From JAJFKX01 sp965230265 (lineage in GTDB: Bacteria > Pseudomonadota > Gammaproteobacteria > Xanthomonadales > Wenzhouxiangellaceae): a stretch of 64,000 nucleotides of DNA. The position numbers and the translations under genes are program-made. Positions 1 through 9,594 of this stretch are shown here, piece after piece; the first letter of the stretch is position 1; each line of letters opens with the position of its first letter. The stretch covers positions 310,001 to 374,000 of the forward strand of contig OZ245999.1 of the NCBI GenBank assembly GCA_965230265.1, written 5' to 3'. The notes beneath the pieces were generated by a model. It was not told the origin of the DNA. It saw only the letters and a list, made by a program, of their open reading frames with translations, and did no database searches.

Positions 1-1017
1 TTGTTCAGATGTTGCGTCTTCAGGCAAGTCTGTATGGGCTTCAGGTCCACGCCAGCCATGGCGTTGATCGTAAGCCAGTAGACCGGTACGGATGCTCTCC
101 TGGGCAGCACGTTGCTCGTCGGCTTTGATGGTGGTGATCAGTTTTAGACCGGATTCGTAAATATCATCACCATAAGTTTCTAGGGCCCAACGGCGGGCCA
201 TTTCAGCCAAATAGGGTGCGCTGACCTCGATAGCTGTACCGTGATTAAAAGCGCTGACTGGTTCATTGATCGCTTGCTGGTGTTCTTCATTTGAAATATA
301 GCCCAGCGTCAGCATGCGGTTGAGTACATAGTTACGGCGGTTTTTGGCAACCTCCGGGTTGGTGATGGGGTTTACCCTGGAAGGGCGCTGGGCGATGCCG
401 GCTATCATGGCCATTTGCGCCACGCTTAAGTCTTCTGGTTGTTTTCCGTAATACACCTGAGCAGCGGCGGTCACACCATATGCACGATGGCCCAGGAAAA
501 TTTTGTTCAGGTACAGCTCCAGAATTTCATCTTTGCTGATTTCACGCTCAATTTTAAGCGCCAGCATAATTTCTTTGGTTTTGCGTACGTAGGTTTTTTC
601 AGAAGATAGAAAAAAACTGCGTGCCAATTGCTGGGTAATGGTGCTTCCACCCTGGCCTTTTTCTCCCGTTCGGATTAGCTCCAGCCCAGCCCGGGTAATA
701 CCCTGCCAATCGATTCCGGGGTGCTCGTAAAAGCGGTCGTCTTCACTGGAAATAAAGGCTTGTTTGAGCTGCGCTGGTAAGTCATGAATGGAAGTGGGTA
801 TACGGCGCTTTTCACCAAATACCGAGATGACCTTGCCTTCAGCTGAATAGACTGTCAGAGGGCTTTGCAATTGCACATCCTGCAATATTTCTGTGTCGGG
901 CAGTTCTGGCCCAAAACGCAGCCACACGCCGGCAATCAGCGCCACCAGCAGCACCAGGCCCAGTAACGCCAGACGTAGTGACCAGCGCAGTAACAACTTA
1001 AAGGTCGATTTTTTCAT
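1..1017 (-). CDS. mrcA: Penicillin-binding protein 1A (5' part, truncated by window edge)
   Basis: Bifunctional class A PBP that polymerises and cross-links peptidoglycan in the periplasm. About 339 N-terminal residues are present; the rest, including the transpeptidase domain, lies beyond base 1. Visible parts are a short basic start, one N-terminal membrane anchor (about residues 8-30, rich in L/A/V) and the GT51 glycosyltransferase domain, with the catalytic-Glu motif SSEDDRFYEHPG and the conserved GGSTITQQLAR and KIxREISKDEILELYLN segments. The start is the ATG read from 1017, giving MKKSTFKLLLRW. It is divergent from pilM, the usual ponA/mrcA-pilMNOPQ arrangement of gammaproteobacteria. 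The family call is secure; only the length is unknown. Confidence 0.95.
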   Translation of the reverse strand, partial: MKKSTFKLLLRWSLRLALLGLVLLVALIAGVWLRFGPELPDTEILQDVQLQSPLTVYSAEGKVISVFGEKRRIPTSIHDLPAQLKQAFISSEDDRFYEHPGIDWQGITRAGLELIRTGEKGQGGSTITQQLARSFFLSSEKTYVRKTKEIMLALKIEREISKDEILELYLNKIFLGHRAYGVTAAAQVYYGKQPEDLSVAQMAMIAGIAQRPSRVNPITNPEVAKNRRNYVLNRMLTLGYISNEEHQQAINEPVSAFNHGTAIEVSAPYLAEMARRWALETYGDDIYESGLKLITTIKADEQRAAQESIRTGLLAYDQRHGWRGPEAHTDLPEDATSEQ

Positions 1018-1477
1018 GTTCACCAGACTTCAGGCTACGGCCGTAGCATCGCCAACTATGGACAGCAAATCTTCAGCAGCATTCACAGGCCTTAGGATAA
1101 CAAGCTGACTCAGGCAATACCATTAGGTAATATTAACCTTTCAAGTTGACCGTTAGAGTGTCATGCCCTGATTAAAAGGCTGTGTTGCGGTAATTTGGAG
1201 TTGTTACAGTTTGTCATTTGTACAGACATGGGCGTTGTCATACCAAATATGCGAAGATAAGGTTACTGATAGGCAGCAATCCTGACCAGTTAATAGGCTG
1301 CTAACAATCGTCACGCGCTTTTACAAAAATTTCACATTTGTAGTGTATAAAATCTATGCGCTATGCCAATATGACCTCAAACAGTTGTTTATTTCCAGTA
1401 GGTTGGCCATAATACTTAAAAGCCAGTTAAAGTTTAGCCTATAACTTACATTCACTCTGACCAGGGCAGGGAGGCAA
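1018..1477. other. Divergent intergenic region mrcA/pilM
   Basis: This is a 460-bp gap between divergent genes and should hold both promoters. An AT-rich TGTATAAAAT at 1344-1353, preceded by TTTACA at 1320-1325, is the best pilM-directed candidate, but the spacing (about 20) is longer than optimal. I see no convincing small gene or RNA here. Confidence 0.4.
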
Positions 1478-2530
1478 TTGAACCTCTTCTCTAGTAAAAA
1501 ACGCCAGCAGCTTGGCATTGACATCGGTTCCAGCTCAGTAAAACTGGTTGGTATAGAACCGTCAGGCAGCAATTATCGGATCAGCCACTTGGCAGTCGAG
1601 TCGCTGCCTGAGGGTGCTGTCTATAATGATTCCATCAAAGACGCCGGACAAGTGGCAGAAGCGATTCGTCGTGCCTGGTATCACAGTGGGGCCAAAACAA
1701 AAGATTGCGTGCTCGCCGTACCGGGTGCATCAGTGATAACCCGACACTTGTTTTTTCCACGTGAAATGTCTGAGCAGGAAATGGAAAGCCAAATCGAAAT
1801 CGAAGCTGCTCAGCACGTTCCTTATGCACTGGATGAGGTGAGCATCGACTTTCAAGTAATTGGAGAATCTGTCAGCGATCGTAACCAAGTGGAAGTTTTA
1901 CTGGCGGCTTCGCGCTCGGAGAATGTCAACATATTGGAATCGGTTATCGACGAGGCTGGTCTATCCAGTGGGATCGTTGATGTTGAAACGTTCGCCCTGG
2001 GCAATGCGTTTAGTGCCCTGGTTGAAACCAATGTGATGCGCAGCCAGACCGTTGCCGTTATTGATATTGGTGCCGGTAGCATGACCATGGTGGTGATGCA
2101 TAACAAACGTGTGCTTTATACCCGTGATCTTAGTTTTGGCATGCGCCAGTTTGAAGAGGAGGTTCGTCGTCAGTTGGGCGATGATGCCGACATGAATGAA
2201 GTGTTGGGTGACAGTTCTGAAAATCAGGAAACCGAACACAATTTGCTGGAGCCTTTCAGGCAGCAACTGATTCAGCAAGTAGGCAGGGCTTTGCAGTTTT
2301 TTGCCTCAGCCAGTCAATATCAGCCTGTCGACAGCATTGTGTTAACCGGCGGGGGCGCCCGTCTGCCTCGTTTGGCACCGGCACTGCAAAAAGATCAGGG
2401 TTTAACCTGCCAGGTGGCTGATATCCCTGGTGATATGCGCTTGAGTAACCGGGTATCCAATCGCCTGGCCAAAAGCCAGGGGCCAGCTTTGATGATGGCC
2501 ATGGGTCTGGCGCTGAGGGGGTACGCATAA
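1478..2530 (+). CDS. pilM: Type IV pilus inner-membrane assembly protein PilM
   Basis: Cytoplasmic actin-like ATPase-fold protein that binds the N-terminus of PilN and links the type IV pilus alignment complex to the cytoplasmic motor. The 350-residue length is normal. The N-terminus carries the phosphate-1 motif GIDIGSSSVKLVGI (about residues 13-26), and a second actin-family motif AVIDIGAGSMTMVV lies in the middle (about 192-205). An adenosine-type motif SIVLTGGGARLPRL is near the C-terminus. The start is a TTG with a strong AGGGAGG immediately upstream (1468-1474, short spacing). It is the first gene of pilMNOPQ and is followed by pilN with no gap. Confidence 0.96.
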   Translation: MNLFSSKKRQQLGIDIGSSSVKLVGIEPSGSNYRISHLAVESLPEGAVYNDSIKDAGQVAEAIRRAWYHSGAKTKDCVLAVPGASVITRHLFFPREMSEQEMESQIEIEAAQHVPYALDEVSIDFQVIGESVSDRNQVEVLLAASRSENVNILESVIDEAGLSSGIVDVETFALGNAFSALVETNVMRSQTVAVIDIGAGSMTMVVMHNKRVLYTRDLSFGMRQFEEEVRRQLGDDADMNEVLGDSSENQETEHNLLEPFRQQLIQQVGRALQFFASASQYQPVDSIVLTGGGARLPRLAPALQKDQGLTCQVADIPGDMRLSNRVSNRLAKSQGPALMMAMGLALRGYA

Positions 2531-3136
2531 ATGTATACCCTTAATTTATTACCCTGGCGCCAGCAGCGTCGCCGTGAGCGCCAGCGTAAGTTTGTTGCCA
2601 TCCTGGGTTTGACTGCCATTGGGGCTTTTTTATTGGTTCTGTTGGGCAGCTGGTGGATGGGCTTACAGGTCAGTGGGCAGGAAAGCCGTAACCAGATGCT
2701 GCAAAACGAAATTCGTAAACTCGATGTGCAAATCGAAGAAATCGAAGATCTGGAACAAGAACGTTCTCGATTGTTGTCTCGCAAGGCAGTCATTGAAGAG
2801 CTGCAGGTTAGTCGTACCTTGATGGTGCATCTGTTTGATGAATTATCGCAAACTGTCCCGGAAGGTTTGCGCTTGACCAAGGTCGGCCAGCAAGGTCAGA
2901 CATTAACGATTGAAGGCATGACTCAATCCAATGCACGTGTATCCACTTATTTACGCAGTCTGGAACGTTCAGACTGGTTACACGATCCGGAACTGATCAT
3001 CATCGAGGTTGATGAGAATGCAACGCCTGATCTGCCTTATGAGTTTCGGGTGAGTGCGCGTCTGGCTTCTCCGCAGCAGATTGCTCAGGAGCAAGAACAA
3101 GAAGGGCTCTCCGATGAAGGTGAGGACGCGATATGA
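2531..3136 (+). CDS. pilN: Type IV pilus assembly protein PilN
   Basis: Bitopic inner-membrane protein of the PilMNOP alignment subcomplex. It opens with MYTLNLLPWRQQRRRERQR, whose NLLPWR is the conserved PilM-binding peptide, then one membrane helix (about residues 22-46), a coiled coil (about 50-95) rich in E/L/I, and a ferredoxin-like periplasmic domain that pairs with PilO. The ATG directly follows the pilM stop. Its TGA overlaps the ATG of pilO (ATGA), indicating translational coupling. Length 201 aa is normal. An acidic E/Q-rich tail ends the protein. Confidence 0.96.
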   Translation: MYTLNLLPWRQQRRRERQRKFVAILGLTAIGAFLLVLLGSWWMGLQVSGQESRNQMLQNEIRKLDVQIEEIEDLEQERSRLLSRKAVIEELQVSRTLMVHLFDELSQTVPEGLRLTKVGQQGQTLTIEGMTQSNARVSTYLRSLERSDWLHDPELIIIEVDENATPDLPYEFRVSARLASPQQIAQEQEQEGLSDEGEDAI

Positions 3137-3765
3137 ACCTGAACCAAATACGGGATCTGGATTTTTCGGATTTAGGCAATGCACCTTTGGCTGGGCGTAT
3201 TTTTGTGCTTAGTCTGGTGGTTGTAGTGATTGTCGTGCTTGGTTACATGCTACAAATTAAAGATCAGCGCAGTGCTTTGCAGGCCGCTGAGCAAAGTGAG
3301 AGCCGTTTACGCACAGAATTCGAAAACAAACAACAAAAAGCAGCAAACCTAGAAGACTACAAAGTTCAATTGGCTGAAATGCAAGATTTACTGCAAACCA
3401 TGCTGCGTCAGTTGCCGGGTAAAACCGAGATGCCTGAATTGCTAATTGATATTTCCCAAACGGCACTGGCAACCGGTATCGAAAATCAGCTATTTGAACC
3501 CCGTGGGGAAATTTTGCGTGGTTTTTATGCCGAACGCCCCATCAGTATTCGCATGTTGGGCAGCTATCATCAGTTCGGTCAATTTATCAGTGGTGTCGCT
3601 TCATTGCCTCGGGTGGTCATTCTGACCATGAACGACATTGAGTTAGAGCCTGTTGCTGGTGGTCCTGCGGGACGTAACCTAAAACTGGAAGGCACCATAA
3701 AAACCTATCGCTATCTGGAAGAAGATGAGCTATTGGCGCAAGAAAGCGTCGAGGCGGCGCAATGA
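3133..3765 (+). CDS. pilO: Type IV pilus assembly protein PilO
   Basis: Inner-membrane partner of PilN. It has a short cytoplasmic N-terminus, one strongly hydrophobic helix (about residues 18-40, rich in V/L), a Q/E-rich coiled coil (about 45-85) and a periplasmic domain with the PilO hallmark MLRQLPGKTEMPELLIDIS. The ATG overlaps the pilN stop by four bases, and the gene in turn overlaps pilP by four bases (ATGA), as expected for a tightly coupled alignment complex. Length 210 aa is typical. Confidence 0.96.
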   Translation: MNLNQIRDLDFSDLGNAPLAGRIFVLSLVVVVIVVLGYMLQIKDQRSALQAAEQSESRLRTEFENKQQKAANLEDYKVQLAEMQDLLQTMLRQLPGKTEMPELLIDISQTALATGIENQLFEPRGEILRGFYAERPISIRMLGSYHQFGQFISGVASLPRVVILTMNDIELEPVAGGPAGRNLKLEGTIKTYRYLEEDELLAQESVEAAQ

Positions 3766-4310
3766 GTAACCAGCAATACAGGTTGGCTGGCACTGGTCGC
3801 TTATTGGCAATATTGCTGATGGTGCTACTGCTCAGCGCTTGTGAAAACAAGCAAAATGACTTGAATCAATATGTAGGTTCTGTGTTACAGCGTCCTGCTG
3901 ACCCTATAGAACCCATACCGCCCATTTTGGTCAGTGATAGTTTTATCTATGACCCGACTGATTTACGCGATCCATTTTTGATTCAGACTGCTAACGAGGC
4001 TGCAACCGGTGGCCCTGGTGATGGGCCACGCCCTGATCCTGATCGACGTAAGGAATACCTGGAGCGATTCCCATTGGATACCTTGGAAATGGTAGGTACC
4101 CTGGCGCGCTCAGAAAGTGATAACTGGGGTTTGATACAGGACACCGATGGGGTGGTGCACCGCGTATCAGAGAATAATTATTTGGGTCAGAATCATGGTC
4201 GTGTCAGCGCGGTGCTGCCTGATCGTGTGATCTTGATTGAGCTGCTGCCTGATGGCAATGGTGGCTGGCTGGAGCGCGAGGCCAGCCTAAGCATTGAAGA
4301 ACTACCATAG
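3762..4310 (+). CDS. pilP: Type IV pilus lipoprotein PilP
   Basis: Inner-membrane lipoprotein whose C-terminal beta domain binds the secretin PilQ and whose N-terminus contacts PilN/PilO, bridging the two membranes. A type II signal peptide ends at LLLSAC, giving Cys27 as the lipidated residue. Next come a disordered stretch and the DPFL/GTLARSESDNWGLIQD segment of the PilP family, with the conserved GxVHRVSENNYLGQNHGRV. Length 182 aa is normal. It is followed by pilQ after a short gap. Confidence 0.95.
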   Translation: MSNQQYRLAGTGRLLAILLMVLLLSACENKQNDLNQYVGSVLQRPADPIEPIPPILVSDSFIYDPTDLRDPFLIQTANEAATGGPGDGPRPDPDRRKEYLERFPLDTLEMVGTLARSESDNWGLIQDTDGVVHRVSENNYLGQNHGRVSAVLPDRVILIELLPDGNGGWLEREASLSIEELP

Positions 4311-4360
4311 CAATGGTCATGGACATTGACCATATAGCACGGGCAAAACTGAGGTGTAGC

Positions 4361-6691
4361 ATGTTTACTTTGTTTCAATTGACATCCGGAACCAAACGGA
4401 ACCAGCAGCAACGATCGTTTGCGCATCGTTGCGTATCCGTTGTTTTGCCTGTCATGATGGGATTGGTCAGTGCGCAGGCAATGGCTAATGAGCTGTTGGA
4501 GGTGCGTTATGAAAACGTCACCGATGGCGGCGATTTTATCTTTACCTTGGCAGAGTCGGTGGATGCTCCCGTGGTCTTTATGACAGATGAGCCTCCACGA
4601 GCGGTCATAGAGTTGAATGATACTCATACAGAGTTACCTGCCAGCCCGATTGTACTGGGCAGCAACCCGGTACGCTCTTACACCACCATTTCTGATGGTC
4701 AGCGGACCCGCATTATTGTCGATCTAACCGAAGCTTCTGCTTATGAGGTGGATGCTGCTGGTAATCAGGTGGTGTTGCATTTATCAACCCGCGCCGCGTC
4801 TGTTGCCAGCACAGATGTTGATGAGCCTGTTGTACAACCGGTTGCCCAAACTGATAGCCAACCAGCCGCTTTTGTGAGCGAGACACGCCCCAGCACAACG
4901 GTTGCTAGCAACGATGCAACAACCAGCCGTTCCTCTGCAGAAAGTTCCGACACGGAACTGCTGGATATTGACTTTCGACGTACTGCAAATGGCGGTGGCC
5001 GTTTGATTCTGGATTTATCAGATGGTGGTGTTAGCTCTGCTGTCAATGAGCGTGGCAATCGGTTACTGGTGGACTTATTTGGGGTCAATGTACCTAACAA
5101 CTTGAAAAAAACGCTGGATGTGATGGATTTCGCTACGCCCGTCATGCGGATCAGTACTGAAGAATCCAGTGGTTCTGCACGGACTACTTTGACTATACGC
5201 GGTGACTTTACCCATAGTGCCTTTGCAGAAGAAGACTCGTATATTGTTGAGGTTATTCCAGTCGTTGCACCTGCTGAACAGGCGGGTGACATTATTGATG
5301 AATTGTTTGAGAACCGTGATTACTCCGGTGATCAGGTGACATTCAACTTCCAGGATATTCCGGTGCGTTCGGTGCTGCAGTTGATCGCCGATGTTTCCGA
5401 TTTGAATGTTGTGGTGTCTGATTCGGTGTCTGGTAATGTTACCCTGCGCCTGACCAACGTGCCCTGGGATCAGGCGCTGGATTTGGTACTGGACACTAAA
5501 AACCTTGATAAACGCCAAAACGGCAATGTGATCTGGGTAGCACCGGCTGGTGAAATTGCGGCACGTGAACAGCAACTGCTGCAGGCGCAACAGGATAAGG
5601 TTCAGCTGGAACCATTGCGTACCGCAATCATTAGTGTCAGTTATGCGCAGGCGTCTGATTTGGCAGAACTTATCGAAGCCGCCTCTGAGTCTGCCGATGA
5701 GCAGGGCTTGCTATCAGGGCGCGGGTCTGTCAGCGTAGACGAACGGACCAATACTTTATTGCTTACCGATACCAGCGATCGTTTGGAAGATATCCGGGCA
5801 TTGATCGGCCAGCTGGATCGTCCGGTTCGCCAAGTGCTTATTGAATCACGAATCGTTATTGCCAATGATGACTTTTCACATGAGCTGGGTGTGCGGTTTG
5901 GTGTGACAGCAACCGGTGAAGCAGGCAATGGTGATGTATTCACTACTTCTGGAACCATTAACGCCACCGATCAGCAGAACAATCTGGCGCTGCGCAATCG
6001 TTTGGCGAATGGTCTCGGTGGTTCCAGTTTGCCGAACTTTATTGATGACCCGATCAATGGCAATGGCATTATTGCACCGTCACTGGATAATCGATTGAAT
6101 GTTAATTTGCCGGTTACCAGCCCGGCGGGCAGCTTGGGTTTCAGTGTATTGGCAGCTGATTACTTACTGGATTTGGAACTATCGGCACTGGAAAGCGAAG
6201 GCCGTGGTGAAACAATCTCCACGCCTCGTGTGGTAACAGCCAATCAGGCTGAGGGTTTCATTCAGCAGGGTGTGGAGATTCCATTTGAGCAATCCACATC
6301 TTCTGGTGCAACGGCTATTCAGTTCCGCGAAGCGGTTTTGGAGTTGCGTGCCACACCGTTAATTACACCGGATAATCGTGTGCAACTGACCTTGTCAGTG
6401 AAGCAGGATACCGTTGGTGAAATTTTCCCAACCGCGCAGGGTGGTTCGGTACCATCGATTGATACCACCGAGCTAAGCACTCGAGTTCTGGTTGAAAATG
6501 GCCAGACCATTGTGTTGGGCGGCATTTTCCAGGAAGACAAACTGTTCACCAATGAGAAGGTGCCAGTGTTAGGTGATGTGCCGGTGCTGGGTGCTTTATT
6601 CCGGCGCCGCGGTAACACCAATAACAAAAACGAGTTGCTGATATTTATTACCCCGACAATTCTTGATGAAAGAATTGCCGAACGGTATTAG
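4361..6691 (+). CDS. pilQ: Type IV pilus secretin PilQ
   Basis: Outer-membrane secretin through which the pilus emerges. In order: a signal peptide ending near AQAMA, two AMIN peptidoglycan-binding domains joined by a Ser/Thr-rich linker, an STN domain (VTFNFQDIPVRSVLQLIADV), a secretin N1/NolW domain, and the C-terminal secretin barrel with VPVLGDVPVLGALFRRR and ELLIFITPTI. I chose the ATG at 4361 because GAGGTG lies at 4351-4356 with good spacing. An upstream in-frame ATG at 4313 would add 16 residues without a comparable ribosome site. It is the last gene of pilMNOPQ. In many gammaproteobacteria aroK-aroB follow; here they do not. Confidence 0.96.
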   Translation: MFTLFQLTSGTKRNQQQRSFAHRCVSVVLPVMMGLVSAQAMANELLEVRYENVTDGGDFIFTLAESVDAPVVFMTDEPPRAVIELNDTHTELPASPIVLGSNPVRSYTTISDGQRTRIIVDLTEASAYEVDAAGNQVVLHLSTRAASVASTDVDEPVVQPVAQTDSQPAAFVSETRPSTTVASNDATTSRSSAESSDTELLDIDFRRTANGGGRLILDLSDGGVSSAVNERGNRLLVDLFGVNVPNNLKKTLDVMDFATPVMRISTEESSGSARTTLTIRGDFTHSAFAEEDSYIVEVIPVVAPAEQAGDIIDELFENRDYSGDQVTFNFQDIPVRSVLQLIADVSDLNVVVSDSVSGNVTLRLTNVPWDQALDLVLDTKNLDKRQNGNVIWVAPAGEIAAREQQLLQAQQDKVQLEPLRTAIISVSYAQASDLAELIEAASESADEQGLLSGRGSVSVDERTNTLLLTDTSDRLEDIRALIGQLDRPVRQVLIESRIVIANDDFSHELGVRFGVTATGEAGNGDVFTTSGTINATDQQNNLALRNRLANGLGGSSLPNFIDDPINGNGIIAPSLDNRLNVNLPVTSPAGSLGFSVLAADYLLDLELSALESEGRGETISTPRVVTANQAEGFIQQGVEIPFEQSTSSGATAIQFREAVLELRATPLITPDNRVQLTLSVKQDTVGEIFPTAQGGSVPSIDTTELSTRVLVENGQTIVLGGIFQEDKLFTNEKVPVLGDVPVLGALFRRRGNTNNKNELLIFITPTILDERIAERY

Positions 6692-6768
6692 TGCCGAAAT
6701 ATTTCGGATAAACCAGTACTAACTGATTACATGCTACAGGCCAAAAATCGATTAAAGGATTTAAATTC

Positions 6769-9384
6769 ATGAAGGCTATTAATATCTTGCGTTATCTGGC
6801 GGTTGTTTCGCTGGTTGGTCTGCTCACGGCTTGTGGCGGAGGGCCAGCTGGTACCGGTGGTGGAACTCAACCGCCAAACCCACCTAGCATCCGCATTGCT
6901 GCGGCAAGCACCAGCGTACAGGCAAACCCCAGCGGTTTGCTGCCCAACCTGGATTTGCCCATTACCATCCAGCTCACAGTGCTGGTCAGAAATACCGGTG
7001 GCGCAGCAGTTGCTGATGGCACAGTTGTGAATATGACCACCAATAATGCTGCGGTTGGCACATTGTCTGTGGGAGATGACCCAGCAACACCCGCTGTTAA
7101 CGAGTTTCTGGGACAGTTTCTGAATATCAATGCCGATACTGTTGGTGGCAATGCCACTTTCTTCTTTACATCTGGCACTTCGACTGGCACCACAGTGTTA
7201 ACCGCTTCAGCGGCTGACCCTGCAACCGGCACTACCTTAACTGCAATGATTACCATTACGGTCAACCCTGCGGCAGACCCACAAGACCGCATTACCTTGA
7301 CCATTAATGATCCTACTTTACCGGTGAATGCTTTTGGGGTTGATCCCTTTATTGGTTCGCCTTTCCTGAGTGAAGTCAGTATTCAATTTATTGGTGCTGA
7401 TGGTCAGCTGGTGAACCCTGCCGGGGATGAGTTTGGTGTTAGTATTGCGCCAGCAAGTGTCGCAACATTTTCTCCACCCGATGACCCTTCAACCGATGAT
7501 ATCAATGAATTTCTCCTGCGGCTGGTGACGGCACCGGTACCTTCTACAGGTGGACAAAATTCGGTATTTATCAACTCCAATACCTTGCCTGGCACAGCGA
7601 CATTAACTGTCACTGCCAGTGATGCGGTGACTGGTCAGAACTTCAGCAATAGTGTCACTGTTACAGTTAGCGGTGGCGCAGCCAATGGTGTTCCAGCGCA
7701 GGTATTGGTACCTGTTCCGACAACACCCGTTTTTGTCCAAGGCATTGGCGGTCCTACGGCGCTGACGGTTGAGTCACAGTTATTTGATGGTGGCGGACTG
7801 CCGGCAGATGATCCGACCGCGTTTAATAATGTACGCGTTGAAGTTAGTCCACCAAACCCGAATGGGTCGTTTGTCAGCGGTACCAACGCAACGGGTAACC
7901 CGGTCAGTGGTAACAGTATTTCAATACCAACAGTCAATGGTATCGGCAGTTTTGCGTTTACTACCGGTAGCACTGCAGGACCACATCTGATAACGGTCAC
8001 CGCAGACAGTGCAGATAATAATGTCGACAACGGTATTCAAAGCCCGCTCAGCAATACCGCGACTGTGATTGTTGGCAATGGTCAGCTGGCCAGCGTTGAT
8101 TTGGTATCGGATTTGTTTGCTGGTGCGGCTGAAGTATCGGATGCTGCCGTATCGGGTGCTGCTCCAGGAACGTTGATGATACCCGTTGGCGTGATTGCCA
8201 GTGATAGCTTTGGTGCTCCTGTACTGCCAGGTACACCGATAGCCTTCGGCAAGGTCGATACCCCCATCGAGCAAGTGATCCCCACTACCTTCGTTTTCTC
8301 AGGCTTTGATGGTAACCCACAGGAAGGTGGTACCTTCTTTAGCGTTGCTGCCAGCCCGGGTGACGGTTTCTTGGATAACCCGGCTGCCATTGATGAAGCC
8401 GTAGAAGTGGGCGATACATTGGTGACCTTTGGTGAGGAAGTTCCGGGTAATTCTGAGCTTGAGTCTTCTCGAGTGGTAGCTGATATTCTCAGCAACCTGT
8501 CATTAAGAGTCAGCGACGCGTTTAATAACAATGATCCCGCTGGTCCGGTGGTTAATGATAATTCGGTGATCCCTTATGTAGTGGGTCGTTCAGAAGTTGG
8601 AACAATTGGTGGTATGGGTGTTACTGATGAAAACGGCACTGCCACCGTAATGATGACTTATCCTGGTGATGTTCTGGGCCAACCAGTGGTGTTATGGGCA
8701 CAAGGCATTACACAGGACAATGGTGAAACCCAGACCGTTGCAGATGCGGCTACATTGGTATTCCCTGGCCAGGGTCCGGCATTAATTTCGCTAAGCCCTA
8801 GCAGTGTTGAGGGCAATAGCACGGCTGCATTATTGATCTGTGTTACCGATGCCAATGGTTTTGCTATCAGCAACACAACCATTACATTTGTACCCAATGG
8901 CAGCTTCAACTTCAGTGCCAGTGGTGTGCCGCTGACGACAGGCTTTGATGGTTGTGTGAATACCACTGTAACCAGCTCTGGTATCGATACTTTCGATGAA
9001 GAAACCACAGTGACTTTCTTCGCGGCTGGCAGCTCTGCTGACTTGCTGCTCACTGATCCTATGTTGGCCGCATTGGTCGTATCACCCAGTTCACTGGCCT
9101 GTCCAATGGCTGGAGACTGTGGTGCGGTGATTGCTGGTGTTACCGGCGCGGATGGTTCAGCTGCAGCCGGTGCTGTGGTTGCAGCAGAATGCACAGCAGA
9201 TATCACTGTAATGCCGGCAATGGAAATTACTGATGCAGCCGGAACAGCGGCATTTGATATTGACGTAGGTGCCGATGATGTTGAAGGTTCATGTACCTTT
9301 ACCAGCACTGTAGACGGCCAGTTTGTGGGTGATAATGTTGGTATCAATGCGCCCGGTGGCGGCGGTGTTGGTGTTAGCCCATAA
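6769..9384 (+). CDS. Large Ig-like repeat lipoprotein
   Basis: An 871-residue predicted lipoprotein. The signal peptide ends LVGLLTAC, giving Cys22 followed by a Gly-rich stretch, so it is probably anchored in the outer membrane. The mature part is built almost entirely of Thr/Val/Ala/Gly/Asp-rich beta segments in repeated units, such as GTTVLTASAADPATGTT, GTATLTVTASDAVTGQNF and GTATVMMTYPGD. This is the pattern of bacterial Ig-like (Big_1/invasin-type) domains used in surface adhesins. It has very few Lys or Cys residues, and no enzymatic motif is visible. A clear AAAGGAT ribosome site precedes the ATG. It sits 77 bp after pilQ in the same direction and ends at a strong terminator. A role in pilus or surface adhesion is inference from position and fold only. 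Confidence 0.85.
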   Translation: MKAINILRYLAVVSLVGLLTACGGGPAGTGGGTQPPNPPSIRIAAASTSVQANPSGLLPNLDLPITIQLTVLVRNTGGAAVADGTVVNMTTNNAAVGTLSVGDDPATPAVNEFLGQFLNINADTVGGNATFFFTSGTSTGTTVLTASAADPATGTTLTAMITITVNPAADPQDRITLTINDPTLPVNAFGVDPFIGSPFLSEVSIQFIGADGQLVNPAGDEFGVSIAPASVATFSPPDDPSTDDINEFLLRLVTAPVPSTGGQNSVFINSNTLPGTATLTVTASDAVTGQNFSNSVTVTVSGGAANGVPAQVLVPVPTTPVFVQGIGGPTALTVESQLFDGGGLPADDPTAFNNVRVEVSPPNPNGSFVSGTNATGNPVSGNSISIPTVNGIGSFAFTTGSTAGPHLITVTADSADNNVDNGIQSPLSNTATVIVGNGQLASVDLVSDLFAGAAEVSDAAVSGAAPGTLMIPVGVIASDSFGAPVLPGTPIAFGKVDTPIEQVIPTTFVFSGFDGNPQEGGTFFSVAASPGDGFLDNPAAIDEAVEVGDTLVTFGEEVPGNSELESSRVVADILSNLSLRVSDAFNNNDPAGPVVNDNSVIPYVVGRSEVGTIGGMGVTDENGTATVMMTYPGDVLGQPVVLWAQGITQDNGETQTVADAATLVFPGQGPALISLSPSSVEGNSTAALLICVTDANGFAISNTTITFVPNGSFNFSASGVPLTTGFDGCVNTTVTSSGIDTFDEETTVTFFAAGSSADLLLTDPMLAALVVSPSSLACPMAGDCGAVIAGVTGADGSAAAGAVVAAECTADITVMPAMEITDAAGTAAFDIDVGADDVEGSCTFTSTVDGQFVGDNVGINAPGGGGVGVSP

Positions 9385-9405
9385 ATTGAACAGTTAACGG
9401 GTTCA

Positions 9406-9435
9406 AAAAGCGCATCTTAGGATGCGCTTTTTTTT
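9406..9435 (+). terminator. Rho-independent terminator after the Ig-like lipoprotein
   Basis: Perfect stem AAAGCGCATC/GATGCGCTTT around a TTAG loop (9407-9430), followed by a run of T. It closes the pilMNOPQ/lipoprotein transcription unit 22 bp after the stop codon. Confidence 0.93.
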
Positions 9436-9594
9436 GCCTGACTGGATGTGATTTTGGTTTCCATTACTGTCAATTGGGTTAGGGCTACTGTCTTAATCAA
9501 TCCAATTTAAACCTGTCTAATAACTGAATAGAATTTGGCAAGTGCTGAAGTAACAGGCAGAATACCTGTTGAGTTTCCATTCGATAAACAACCC

